Below, in pieces: positions 10,001 through 19,450 of a DNA stretch of 64,000 bases. Position numbers and translations under genes: made by a program. The notes beneath the pieces were generated by a model, which was not told the origin of the DNA, made no database searches, and saw only the letters and a program-made list of their open reading frames with translations. This DNA comes from Romanomermis culicivorax (Eukaryota; Nematoda; Enoplea; Mermithida; Mermithidae): the NCBI GenBank assembly GCA_963922205.1, contig CAWUHX010000015.1:1922001-1986000 (forward strand), read 5' to 3'. The stretch's first letter is position 1; each line of letters opens with the position of its first letter.

Positions 10001-12335
10001 TGGATTTCCAACGAGACGTGTCTTCCTCCCCGTTCTTTCAAAAGATACACTTGAAAAGAAACCAAAACAGCACAGTGATGTGACTAACAGCGAATAGCGC
10101 GGAATAAGCAAGAAATGAATCCATCCATAATGTTTTTTTTTGGCACGCGTAAAACGATTATTTTCGAATTTCGTCATAATTAAGAATTTTTTAACATCTT
10201 CCCAACTTTTAAGGTAAAAATTTACCATGGTACGTATATAGTATACTAGATCGAAATGTACAATTTCGTAATTCGATAACGATGTTCAATATTCAAATAG
10301 AGTGGTGAGCATAGTCATCTTAGTGAGTTTTGAAAAATTATGATATCGACATTATTGAGTCTGAAATTTTTGTAAGAGTGCAAGAAACGAAAAGGGGTGG
10401 GAAATCAAGAAAATTGTGAAATTTTCCTATCTTTGGGGTACAGAATCCTTGAAAATTACAAACAGACCTATGGCAATGAGCTGATGTTTTCCGTTAGCAA
10501 GGCCGTGTTGTCAAGCAGCTAGAAAAACAAAAAAATCAACAATTTTTGTTGAACTCTAGCAGAATATATTTTCAAGGGTGCAAAAATTTAAATTACCAGG
10601 CAGTCAAGCAAGAAACTTAAAAATTTTTACCGGAATGAACTTCTGGTAACCTCAGGTTCTGGTAATATCATATAAATTTAATAATTTTATGCCGGATGAT
10701 ACCCTACGGCGTCCTAAAAGTGTAGACAATGTGACCCTTTGATTGCACAACCTATATTTCGATATGACAAAATTATTTAAATCTTGCTCCCTATTCGTAT
10801 TCGGTTATGCAAAAGAAGATATTGGAGGAATCAACCGATTTTTGAGCGGACTGGTGCCAGATGAATTAAAAGGATTTCTCCCATCAAAATTTTAAAGCCA
10901 CGGAAATTAAGCAATCTTTCCAACTAACTACTTGAAAGTTTTTTTGGAAAACGGTCTTTATTCGAAAGTGCGATTCTATCCAGACAAATCTCTAAGAATC
11001 CTTAGCTTTCAGTTGAAATACAAACATATTACGTTCGAAAATTTCAATTTTATGCATAAGAATACATATTTTGATTTGTCTTACTATTCGCCAAAATATA
11101 TTCGCCGGCGAAATATTGACCGTCGTCCGTAATGACGACTTCTTCTTCGTCACTTCTGCTGATAAGCGGTTTTGTGTCGAAAATTTTATTATCGTCGCGA
11201 CTATGGATAAAAATTTCACGACAACGATTAGGAAAACGCGATCGATTCTCATCCGATGAAGGAATTCGCCGATTTTGTGGGTTGGGCTCAACTGTTGTTG
11301 TCGCTATCGTGCTAACATCCGTCGATTCGATAAATAATTTTCTGTGATCTACACTATCGCCATCGATTTCGATATCGGGCGACGAATCGAATATTGGTTG
11401 GTAATCGTTCAAATCGAAAAAAGCGTTCGTGTCAACTAAATTTCTAGATTTAGGGGTCGAAGAAGTCTGCAAAATAGAAAAAACTTGTGCGTCGAATGTT
11501 TTTGTGTAAAAGAAACGAAATATAAGCGAAAATCATAAAAAATCATCATAGGCCCAAAATTTCGAAAAGGAAAAATTCATCGTATTCCATAAAATTGAAA
11601 TTCCAACTATATATTTCATTTACTCACATAAAACTTGGAATACTTCTGATTCGATTTTTTAGTTTTTTTCTAATCGTTTTTCTCAACTTTTTGAGAGTAA
11701 GGACGATGTTCGAAATAGACTTCTACAGTCTCACATGTAACGGAGCTTCAAGATTTGAGGGAGTAAAACATTTTTTTGTGGTTGGATTCATCAATTTTCC
11801 AAAATTGGACAGGGTTATTGGTGGAAAAAATTATATTTTTCAGCCTATCAAAAACCAGAAAAACAAGTATTTATGGCGTGAAGCAAAATTGAATTTTTGA
11901 CCGTTTTTTGTTCGAATATGACCATTCTCTACAAATAAAGACCTTTTTTAGTTTTTTTCGATCGAAAGCTAGGAGATATCCTACGGCTAGCTTATATCAG
12001 CCATATGATTGGCAGTCCTGAGAGAGTTCCCAGATCCCAGATTTCTTGAAGGTTCTTATGACACTCCTTCCAATTACATGTATGACTTCAGTCAACCCAT
12101 TTATTCATCCTACTTGATCAGCAACTAGATAGTTGTGAACTCTACTGGGCGGCGAAGAATAATCCAAATTTAAATCCAAAGATCCTTGAAAATAGGACAA
12201 ATTTGTGTTCGAAGATGAACCAACGACGTCGTAATAGAGGCCATTGCTGGGCAAACCTGGACTATGAGTATTGGATCGCAAAGCTTCGCTGATTAAGCAA
12301 TCTTTGAATATGTAATTTTTGGCGTCGTCTTCCAT
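793..12335 (-). CDS. crh-2: CREB3/OASIS-family bZIP transcription factor, crh-2-like (3' end missing)
   Basis: Exons on the minus strand: 12335-12114, 11466-11085, 5106-4877, 4759-4589, 4526-4380, 2619-2561, 1000-793. All junction phases agree, giving 473 residues without a stop. Residues 1-280 are acidic and Ser-rich, as in an activation region. The CREB3-specific stretch [19 protein letters not shown] precedes the basic region, and [15 protein letters not shown] matches the bZIP signature NxxSAxxSR (N383 to R391). A zipper follows with heptad positions Leu401, Cys408, Leu415, Leu422, Leu429 and Leu436. Family members bind CRE-like DNA and, in most animals, sit in the ER membrane until cleaved. 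The expected transmembrane helix is not visible; the last exon ends at a GTGAGT donor after Thr473, so the gene continues leftward. Start: ATG at 12333-12335. A nuclear role without a membrane anchor cannot be excluded. Confidence 0.88.
1340..1524. mobile_element. Element X of the G-tract pair, copy 1 (partial)
   Basis: G-rich repeat ending in CACAGGTATG, immediately left of element Y. The same X-then-Y order occurs at 14740-15186. The left end is not defined. No coding capacity; the apparent ORFs are readings of homopolymer runs. Confidence 0.5.
1534..1782. mobile_element. MITE with CATACCTGTA ends (element Y, copy 1)
   Basis: 249-bp element bounded by CATACCTGTA and its inverted copy TACAGGTATG, with internal G runs of 9 or more and a C run near the right end. 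The flanking 8 bases, GGGTTTAC and GGTTTAAC, match at 6 of 8, suggesting a decayed 8-bp target duplication of hAT type. A close copy lies at 14946-15186. Confidence 0.65.
2561..2619 (-). CDS. crh-2: bZIP gene exon 6 (basic DNA-binding region)
   Basis: A 59-base micro-exon between a TTACAG acceptor and a GTAAGC donor, reading [19 protein letters not shown] plus two bases of the next codon (Lys404). It holds the DNA-contacting Ala387, Ser390 and Arg391. It fits in phase with exons 5 and 7 and is easily missed by ORF-based prediction. Confidence 0.9.
2903..3346. mobile_element. hAT-like MITE, CATACATGTAA family, complete copy A
   Basis: 444-bp element with perfect 11-bp inverted ends CATACATGTAA / TTACATGTATG. 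It is flanked by the identical 8-mer CGTACATC at 2895-2902 and 3347-3354. An 8-bp target duplication points to hAT-type transposition. The inside is non-coding, with short palindromes (ATATGGCTAGCCATA type) and A/T runs. It lies in intron 5 of the bZIP gene. Confidence 0.85.
3854..4020. mobile_element. Truncated, diverged CATACATGTAA-family MITE fragment
   Basis: Begins GTACACGTAACA and follows the left half of copy A (G-rich block, then the TTCGATTTTTTC part), losing similarity near 4020. The right end is missing. Confidence 0.6.
4285..4345. mobile_element. Transposon-end-like GC-rich fragment
   Basis: A short GC-rich patch reading, on the minus strand, GGGCGTAGCCAGGGAAGG followed by an imperfect palindrome around GGCGATCGCC. 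The GGGCGTAGCCAGG motif is a frequent end of animal DNA transposons. It lies about 35 bases beyond the exon 5 donor. The family cannot be assigned. Confidence 0.35.
4380..4526 (-). CDS. crh-2: bZIP gene exon 5 (pre-basic region and start of basic region)
   Basis: 49 codons. It carries the conserved CREB3-family block from [19 protein letters not shown] through [10 protein letters not shown] and ends at GTAAGT in phase 0. The acceptor reads TTTTCAAG rather than TTTTCAG, but it is the only nearby AG that keeps the frame with exon 4. Confidence 0.88.
4589..4759 (-). CDS. crh-2: bZIP gene exon 4 (residues 279-335)
   Basis: Open from an ATTTTAG acceptor to a GTTGGT donor, exactly 57 codons, phase 0 at both ends. 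Its ATG-started open part is short, so it was found by following phase from the neighbouring exons. It codes an Asn/Ser-rich part and then a basic stretch ([16 protein letters not shown]). Confidence 0.72.
4877..5106 (-). CDS. crh-2: bZIP gene exon 3 (residues 202-278)
   Basis: Acceptor TTCTGTAG, donor GTGAGC, phase 1 in and 0 out. Low-complexity Ser, Asp and Pro stretches ([11 protein letters not shown] near the end). Local GC is clearly above the flanking introns. It is separated from exon 2 by an intron of 5978 bases. Confidence 0.8.
6669..7696. mobile_element. Non-autonomous hAT-like element, CAGGGTTTTTTTTCCGCAC ends
   Basis: 1028 bp. The left end reads CAGGGTTTTTTTTCCGCAC; the right end, reverse-complemented, reads CAGGGTTTTTTTCCGCAC. 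Sub-terminal GTGCGGA-type motifs recur inside both ends. Flanking 8-mers CTACTTTT and CTGCTTTC match at 6 of 8, consistent with an aged 8-bp hAT target duplication, and CAGGG is a common hAT terminus. No transposase reading frame survives. Confidence 0.7.
9123..9957. mobile_element. hAT-like MITE, CATACATGTAA family, outer copy B
   Basis: The left end CATACATGTAACGG and right end AATAACGTGTATG (one change from the family end) enclose a family copy split by a second copy at 9184-9602. Flanking 8-mers ATCATGAT and AACATGAT match at 7 of 8, so the outer insertion's target duplication is still readable. Confidence 0.8.
9184..9602. mobile_element. CATACATGTAA-family MITE nested in copy B, inverted
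   Basis: Runs from CATACATGTAATTGG to CCGTTACATGTAT, opposite in orientation to the host element. It splits the outer copy just after the GGGGCCGG block. Flanking GGGCCGGG and AGGCCGTG match at 6 of 8. Confidence 0.78.
11085..11466 (-). CDS. crh-2: bZIP gene exon 2 (residues 75-202)
   Basis: Acceptor TTTTGCAG, donor GTAAGA, leaving phase 1. It codes a polar, Asp/Ser-rich region with acidic clusters such as [14 protein letters not shown], as expected of an activation domain. The one leftover base pairs correctly with the two bases opening exon 3. Confidence 0.8.
11730..12084. mobile_element. CATACATGTAA-family MITE, copy D, in bZIP intron 1
   Basis: Diverged left end CTCACATGTAACGG and intact right end TTACATGTATG. 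Flanks TCTACAGT and ACTTCAGT match at 6 of 8. It fills more than half of the 647-base first intron and stops 29 bases from the exon 1 boundary. Confidence 0.72.
12114..12335 (-). CDS. crh-2: bZIP gene exon 1 (start codon, residues 1-74)
   Basis: Begins [14 protein letters not shown] and ends after Gln74 at a GTAGGA donor in phase 0. The segment is acidic and rich in Ser and Asn. A possible acceptor (GATTACAG) lies about 60 bases upstream of the ATG and could serve trans-splicing; this is inference. A CATACATGTAA-type MITE ends only 29 bases beyond the donor. Confidence 0.8.
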
Positions 12336-13095
12336 TCCTCGTCGAACAAATGAGAATTAGAAAGATAAGCGTTGATTGAAGAAGAAAATATGAAAAGCGA
12401 ATGCCTGTAATCAGATTTGGGCAATAAGATTAACGTACTGGTATCTCGACATTCTCAGTTGACCACATTATAATTTCGTCAACCAGTTGAGCTATAAAAC
12501 CAAAAACTTGAAAATCATTGAATAATTATCGAAAAAATTCTGACCGATGAGTAGAATCTATCCAAATTTAGACAGACAAACGACCAAAAACGTATTTAGC
12601 AACTAGCAAGAACTTCTGCGTTTGTTCTGGTATGTATATAAATCTTACGTCCCGTGTTTAATTCAACCAAGAAAACATATATTTTTATTTTAGTATGAGT
12701 TATAGTTGACAAGCTGAGTCTAAATGATGCTACTTTGTGAAGATTTATGGGCAATGGAAAACCTAGCTCTTATTCCGGTAGCATCTACATACTACTATTC
12801 AGCAGCTAGTACCCTTTTAACATATGGCTCGTGGAACATCTGCAATAAAGATCTAAATAAAGTCCTGCAGACTAAAGTTACTCCTTTTTTCCATAAAATT
12901 ATTTGTAATTACGGATTTCTAATCCAATTCCAATCTAAGATAAAATGTATATATGCCGCTGAATTTTTTTGATATCTGTTTTGTTATGCTTTAGGTCATT
13001 TGAAACCGATCTCTTTTGATGTATTAACATGACCATCTAAACTTAAAATTTGAAAAATTAAATTTTTTCCCGTTTCTGGTAAATTACTAGCTGCG
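12336..13095. other. Upstream region of the bZIP gene
   Basis: Presumed 5' UTR and promoter of the minus-strand bZIP gene. No TATA box or conserved motif could be fixed by eye. Short plus-strand ORFs here show no family resemblance. Confidence 0.4.
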
Positions 13096-13428
13096 CATAC
13101 ATGCAACTGGGGGAAGTGCCATAGGAAACCCCTTGAAATCGTCGGCCCTATAGCTAGACATTAAGTGATCCCACCACACGACTAACCAATCATTGGCTAG
13201 TCATAGGGACCTCCATGCTTTTGATCGGAAAAATACAAGAAAATGTTAATTTCTCGATGAAAAATGATCATTTTTGAACAAAAAATAGTCAAAAATGTTT
13301 ACTTTATCGGCCGTTTGCGTGATGAATACATTTTTTCTGTACGGACCCATAAAATTTTGGGAAATCGGTGAGCCTCAGCTCCAAAAAAATGCTTAACCCC
13401 TAAACCTTGATCCTCCGTTACATGTATG
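13096..13428. mobile_element. CATACATGTAA-family MITE, copy E, inverted
   Basis: Starts CATACATGCAACTGG and ends CCGTTACATGTATG, with the body in reverse orientation to copy A. The flanking 8-mers do not match, so the target duplication is lost or the edges have decayed. Confidence 0.7.
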
Positions 13429-14639
13429 AGGTCTAGAATGTTTAAAAAAGCTCAAGAAATGATAAATAAAGCATTTGTCAACATTTTTGAACGGAGAAAT
13501 GATGTGGGAAAATCGCGAAAAATATTCCGACTTCTTTCGCGAATAAGTGAAACAGGTCCATGCGAAAAAGAATAATTACGATTAATCATTGATGGTTGCC
13601 GAAAAATAAGTTGAAAAAATGCATTTTTCGACGCTTTGAAAGCAGCAAAATCAAGATTTATTTTTCCATTTCTTCTCCAAAACTCGAAAAATTGGGTGTT
13701 AAAAGTCAAAAAATGACGCGAACAGAATGAAATACAAGAAAACGGCTAAATTTTACAAGTCGGTTCCCTTCCAAATTATTGTCCAAAGGCATTTTTGGAC
13801 TCCTCAAGATGCCGACTATCCAGATCAGTTCGAAAATCCAGACGCTCATGGCATTCAAGAACTCATTTACATAAAATCTGCACACATCTCACATAGTACT
13901 TGCCACTACAGAAAAATCCTACCTACTTCAAGAATCGAACTTGGTCCAACAGCCTAAGGATTTAATGCGTTTACCACTACACAATGTCACCAGAAATTAT
14001 AAACACTATATTCCTTTAAGACCCTTGATACTATTTTAACTAACAACTTCATTTGGAAGAGCCTCAACAGTATCTTTACATGTATCTCACCAAAGAAACA
14101 AATAATTTCAGCGTACGATAGTGAATCTTGCATAATTATCTTTTTTTCAACATGACGCTGCAATATTTCAATATCACTGACGCGGATCGAATAAAATACA
14201 AGAAAACTAGTTTGCGATGATTTTTTCGATAAATTTAAGCAAATTATCGATTTTAGAGTGAGCAACCAAAAATTTATCTGTGCAACCAAAATTTTTCCCC
14301 ATTTTGCACATTGCAACCTGGCCTGTGCAAAAAAAGTGATGAATGAGAAGAAATTCTGAATATTCTCTGTTAATTCAGTCAGATTCGGATTCAAAACTTT
14401 TTGTGTTTGATTGATTCAAATAGCAAAATCGATATCGTTGGTAACGGTACAATGTTTCGACCGAAAATTTTCACGATTTTCGACTTTATTTTCTCTAGCC
14501 TTCCTCACATTGTTGTTAAGGTAAAGTGGGGTGACTTTGATCAGAGTATAGCATTTGATAACTATTTGAGATCACCAGGTTATTTTAGCTCTGTAGACAA
14601 CCCCTGCTGTGGGTTTAACGTTAACTTTTTATCAAACTT
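13429..14639. other. Intergenic, no gene seen apart from a tRNA-like relic
   Basis: AT-rich. It contains the tRNA-like segment at 13918-13985 and GTGCAACCAAAA-type motifs near 14270-14330 that could be transposon sub-terminal repeats. ORFs here have no recognisable domain. Confidence 0.4.
13918..13985 (-). repeat. tRNA-derived relic (box A and box B), SINE or pseudo-tRNA
   Basis: The minus strand has GTGTAGTGGTAAACGC (D-arm/box A-like) and, 26 bases on, CAAG-TTCGATT-CTTG, a T-arm with a 7-base loop. The acceptor halves do not pair, so it is not a working tRNA. A tRNA-derived SINE head or a decayed tRNA gene are the options. Confidence 0.45.
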
Positions 14640-14739
14640 TTGACATAAAACTTTTCCGCAGTTTTCAGTATATGTTTCTAGTAGAAAAAATTTTTTGTGC
14701 CATTGGCACAAATTTTTTTGGGCTCTTGTGCCAATTGGC

Positions 14740-14943
14740 ACGAACGTTCGTGCACAAAAAAACGCTGCCTTGGATTGGATGGAGGGGGGCAGAAAAAAAC
14801 CGGAAATTTTACCAAAAAAGGCCAAAACAGGCACTTTTTTTCAATTTTTTCTAATTTTACCAAGTTTGGAGCGGGTGTTGAGGATAGGGTTGGCCAAGTT
14901 GGGGGGGTCCTTAACACCCCTCACCTCCCCAATTACAGGTATG
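14740..14943. mobile_element. Element X of the G-tract pair, copy 2 (partial)
   Basis: Ends CCCCAATTACAGGTATG two bases before element Y. It contains a GGTTGGCCAAGTTGGGGGGG block that also closes element Y, showing that X and Y are related. The left edge is uncertain. Confidence 0.5.
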
Positions 14944-14945
14944 CC

Positions 14946-15186
14946 CATACCTGTAAGACCTCCGACCAGTTGGGGGGGGGGGGGGTAAATCCGAAATTTT
15001 GGGGGGGGGTAGGAAAAAGTCGAAATTTTTCCCAAAAAAGGCCAAAAAACATACACTTTTTGGCAAATTTTTTTAATTTTTTCTCAACTGGGGGGGGGGG
15101 TTGGGGGGGGAAATGATTTTGGGTATAGGGTTGGCCGAGTTGGGGGGGTCCCCCCCCCCAACCCCCCCCCCCCAAGTACAGGTATG
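14946..15186. mobile_element. MITE with CATACCTGTA ends (element Y, copy 2)
   Basis: 241-bp copy of the element at 1534-1782, with ends CATACCTGTA and TACAGGTATG. Long G runs (12 and 10) sit near each end and C runs near the right end. No coding content. Confidence 0.7.
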
Positions 15187-15616
15187 CATGCATGCTCACA
15201 TGCAATCATGCATTTTTAATGGTCATTATTTCCATCCTCTATTTGAACTACAGTAACTTGGTCCCAGACATCAAACATTGACGGGACACGAGCCTACTCC
15301 ACGCTTCTGTCTTTAGTCGTTTTAGTTGGAAGACCGTGGAATAGTTTTTTTCCGTGCGCAATAGCAATTTTTTCCATGTATAGACAAGATCGCAAAATCC
15401 ATCTTAAGGAGATGTACTAACGTGTCAGAAAAAAACACTTGGTCAAATACTATCAAATTTGGGCCATAGCCCATTTTTTCCAATAGAGACTCGAAAAGGA
15501 AAAGTGCTCATGCAAATAATGAATTACCTCTGTCAACGGATTTTCTGAATTTTTTTTGCATAGGCTCATTTGAAAATGAATGGACTATAGAATATATTCT
15601 AGGTATCACATCGTCT

Positions 15617-15916
15617 TCATTGCTTCAGGGAATTGAACATCCAAGAATCAATCAAGAGGGCTATCAAAAAAAGAGCGACTGACTCAAAAAAGTCTTCAAT
15701 ATCGAAGTTATAATAATCACTTTTCAGACACCGAGCTTCTGCCAATTTCTTTAACCCTTTCAGACATTCACACTGACGACGAAAGAGATTCATAGCATCG
15801 TAATTCACGCATAATTGGATTATTCTTCGCTCAATAAGGGATTCATTTTTTGTCTGCATGTCGACTTGAGATACTCCCAAAAGTGCTTTTACTTTCTTTA
15901 GTAAACGATCTTCCAT
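15617..15916 (-). CDS. Hypothetical 99-residue ORF
   Basis: ATG to TGA without introns. The product starts MEDRLLKKVKALLGV, is charged and probably helical in its first two thirds, and has a hydrophobic stretch near residues 73-91 (FFESVALFLIALLIDSW) that could be one membrane helix. I recognise no family. An in-frame stop lies shortly upstream of the ATG. Its surroundings are transposon-rich, so it may be a chance ORF or a relic. Confidence 0.25.
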   Translation of the reverse strand: MEDRLLKKVKALLGVSQVDMQTKNESLIERRIIQLCVNYDAMNLFRRQCECLKGLKKLAEARCLKSDYYNFDIEDFFESVALFLIALLIDSWMFNSLKQ

Positions 15917-16134
15917 GATGAAATTTTCTATTGGAAATATGGCTTAATTTCATATGAAGTCGAATACGATGACGGCTTGCTGATGCATGGCTTCATCTCC
16001 TTCCTCGACGATGTATTTCCACTTGACGACTTCTATGCTGAAAATAATCTATGTATGTACTGTTTTTGTAATGTCTGCTGACTGAATTATTGAGGCACAC
16101 CGAATTATTCCCAACATACAAAACCTATAGGCTC

Positions 16135-16209
16135 GGCCGGTCGAGTACCCGAACCTCGACTTTGCAACAAACCGTCCACCACGCTCTTACCAACTGAGTT
16201 GACACGGAG
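16135..16209 (-). repeat. tRNA-derived relic with strong box A and box B
   Basis: The minus strand reads AACTCAGTTGGTAAGAGC, a near-canonical tRNA D-arm/box A, then CGAGGTTCGGGTACTCG, a T-arm/box B with four of five stem pairs. Acceptor and anticodon stems do not form, so it is best read as the head of a tRNA-derived SINE or a pseudo-tRNA. Confidence 0.55.
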
Positions 16210-16369
16210 AGCACACTCATTACGTTTTCTGTAGCAATAGTTCGTAGTTCAGATCGCTACTTGATCAAGTATATTTATCCCGTTGTTCAGAACACGGTCC
16301 TTAACGCGGCGCTACCATTGTCCATTTTTTCGAAATGATCCCCAAGATGGAAAGTAATCCACCAGGCCA

Positions 16370-17700
16370 ATTTCTAAAGCTCAGGTTTAACTCGAGCTCG
16401 GTCTCAACTCCTGAACTTCAGGTTCAGCTAAACTCGACGTCAAGTTTCAACTTTCATGTTTTGATCTCGTGCTCGGTTAGCTAAACCTATCCGAGCTCGT
16501 TCATGTAACGAAGAAATTGTATTCTTTTTTTGTCATGCTAAAGGTGAACTATGATTTTGCTCACTGAAAATTGTTTGGAATTTTACCCTAACCAACCTTC
16601 TGGGGAACAAATAATGGAGAGAATCGGTTTGGACCATACGTGCACTCAAGGGGTACCATCGTTTAATGAAAACTAAGTATGATCCTGCAGCAAAGTGCAC
16701 TGTACCAAAAATGTAAGGTACCCTGAAAGGAGCGATTATACAAACCCAAGTGTGAAAATCAACAGGGTTTCTGCAAATTTTAAAAATGTAGAAATTGGCA
16801 ACAACATCCCCTGGAATCTCGGGAACTGTTGGTCTCAAATCGAGATATTTTTTTCATCGGTAAATTCTATTCCATCGATAAATTTTCGGTTATATGAAGT
16901 ATCACTCAATGCATTAAAGAGGGCAGTGTGTCAAACGTTTGCCTGTGAACCATGCTATTGCCATTCTGTCGGCATCAAAATTAGAATATACATAATTTCA
17001 CAAATATAGTATTGACGTTACTGTAAAAAATTGAAAGCCTAAAGGGAATAACCGAGCTTCATATGATTCGGAAACCCCGAATGACATGGACTCAAGTGTG
17101 GTGGAGAAAATTTCGCCTGTCTGAGCGTCCTGTACTTCTGGTTCGTGGATTCTGCACTATCTTTTTTGGCATATGGGTTCTCATGAACAATATTTTGTAT
17201 ATCTTCATTTTTAAATTTAAATAATCATGAGTGTGGTTCAGAAGGAAATTTAAAACTCAAAGTTTGGGTTACTATCGCCTCGTGCAGAGTAACCTGATTC
17301 AAATTTATTAATAAATTTATCGATGAAACACGAGCCTATGCACACCTAAAAATTACATAGATTTTGAGTTTAAAATTTTTTCAGATTTCGTGTGAATTTT
17401 TTCGCCAATTTTTGCATATCTTTCAAAATTTACAGAAACCCTGTTGATTTTAAAGCGCAGGTTTGTATGCTTATATGGCTCCATTAAGGGTATCCCACGT
17501 CTTTGATACAGTATACTTTGCTGTAGAATCAAAAAAAATTTTCCTTATACCATATGGTTCGGGTATATCAGTAGCTCGGACATTACCCCCTGGTTTAACT
17601 TATCACTGCGTTAAAATCGAGCTCGGATTTAAAAAATAGTCATCTTTCGCTGCAAGCAAGAACTGACGAGCTCGACTTCAACTCAAAATCGATTTAACTG
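16370..17700. mobile_element. Large foldback (inverted-repeat) element
   Basis: The arms are imperfect inverted repeats. The part at about 16685-16805 (with AATCAACAGGGTTTCTG) matches the reverse complement of about 17405-17540. Outside these, CGAGCTCGG-rich segments (16385-16520 and 17600-17700) also face each other. No transposase reading frame is visible. The outer ends are approximate. Confidence 0.55.
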
Positions 17701-19079
17701 CTGATTGCAAACGACCCGTGAATTCTGTGAGCATCTTTTTCCCGAGAACTATTTGAAAAAATGGACAAAGATAGAGCCATTGACAAAAACGGATTCGGTG
17801 ATGAAACGAAATTTTAAGTAATGCAGCTGCGAAGATCAGAATTTGTGAGAATGATAAAATTCTTCTGTAACATTCGATGCATCGTTTTCGAATGATCCAA
17901 GCGACTATAGGTCTGCCATTCATGCAGCATGAATTTTTATACTAAGCTCAGAACTTTCATATCTTATCATTCAATGTAGATTTTTATTGGCACTAATTGT
18001 GCCGCATGATTTCAGAAAATCGGAAATATCCAATCACGTGTTGTACAATAGAGTTGAAGGTTTTGACACTGTTGTAATATGCTAGGCAATGTTTTTTTGC
18101 ACTTCCTTATGGCTAACAATTAATTCCTCTGCATTACGCATATCTAATTTTCTTAGTTGTCACTGTCATAGGTCAATATATCAAAGGAAACGACTATACA
18201 TAATTGAAAAGTGAGTCCCACTGTCGGAGCTTCCACAGGAGCCTGTTACTTGGAACACCAGGATTTTTATAAAGGAAATTTATGATTACTATTCACAATG
18301 TCTGTCACGAAGATGAAGTATTAGACGACGGATTCGATATCCAGAAACAATTAATTTTATAAGTGTTAAGGCTATCACTGTTTGAGGTGGTACCAACAGG
18401 AACGAATGAATTTGAATTACACTTTTCAGTTGCAGGCTTCAAAAGTTATGCTCAGTTCTTTGATTTTTGCCTTGAGGGCGGCGGTCATTTTCTGTTTCTC
18501 TACTTATGCATAGCCTTATAATTATGCGTATAAATTTGCATAAGGCTTACCTTTTTTGTGTGAATCAAAATGAAAATAGATCGAGCAAATACTCAGTAGT
18601 CGAATTTCAAAAATTTGAACAAATAACCCAACCACAGTTGAGGCCATGGCTTAACTAGATGAACTTGCATTTTTTTGCTTCGCTCTAGAGACGAAATGGT
18701 TTCTCTCCGTTGAGTACCATTTCTGGACGCTTGAATAGGGTATATGCGTGAACGCCAATTTGTCAATAAAGTCCTCCCACGAGGGGATACGATTTCTGAA
18801 GCAGGTATAATTCAATGATTGAATTTTTTATAATACTCGGACAGTAACATGCACAGCGGCCTGCTGGGTTCCACCTTAACAAACGTTGCAGCAATCCACG
18901 TTTATCACTGAGCTCATGTTTACCTGAAAAAATATTGTCACCATTCTTGATTGCAATTATTTTGATCATCTGTGATTGAGTTCGAGAAATTTCAAGTAAT
19001 AATAGTGGAAAAGGGTGTTATTTTGTATTTTTACGATTTTATCATGCTCGACCGTATTCAACTATCACCTTCAATTTTT
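17701..19079. other. Intergenic, nothing recognised
   Basis: No ORF with domain-like features, RNA gene or clear repeat seen. Scattered short ORFs have no supporting splice or start context. Confidence 0.4.
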
Positions 19080-19450
19080 TGATAAAAAATTTTGATTGAC
19101 CCTTAGCAGATTCTTGCCGACCCCAGCAGGTTCTCTTCCCCACTATTGATCCAGGAGATGATGAATGAAAATGAGAAGGAAAAGAAGAGAAAGACGTCGT
19201 GAGAATGAAAATGATGCTTCAGTTCAACGGTTTTTCTGAAAAAAAGCATACACGATTTCAAAGAAGTAACAAAAACGTTTAAAAAAGCAGGCCAAGCGAT
19301 TATTTTCTCATATTTAACTAATTTAGATGTAAGAATTTTCTGGTTGGATGTTAGAAAACTTTTCTTTTTGAAATCAAGGAAGAAAAAAATTCGATTCCGC
19401 CTACTGTCGTGGCTGACCCCCCAGCAGAATTTTCATGGTGTACATCTATG
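19080..19450. repeat. Interspersed repeat with CCAGCAG motifs, copy 1
   Basis: About 370 bp related along its length to 63430-63780. Shared blocks include GACCCCAGCAG motifs, a purine-rich GATGAATGAAAATGAGAAGG-type stretch, GGTTGGATGTTAGA and a closing CAGAATTTTCATGGTGTA-type block. Family unknown; no terminal repeats defined. Confidence 0.55.

Larger units (their letters stand above)
5107..11084 (-). other. bZIP intron 2, 5978 bases
   Basis: Bounded by the exon 2 donor and exon 3 acceptor. It holds a hAT-like element (6669-7696) and a nested MITE pair (9123-9957). In 5107-6660, 7700-9110 and 9970-11084 I see no exon, RNA gene or clear repeat. Confidence 0.7.

Noticed and set aside
15907-16080. 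Plus-strand open stretch reading YGLISYEVEYDDGLLMHGF
   Set aside because: Coding-like, but a stop falls exactly at the only good acceptor and it diverges from the start of the opposite-strand ORF; no partner exon found.
13918-16209. Functional tRNA genes
   Set aside because: Box A and box B are present, but acceptor stems do not pair and anticodon arms do not fold.
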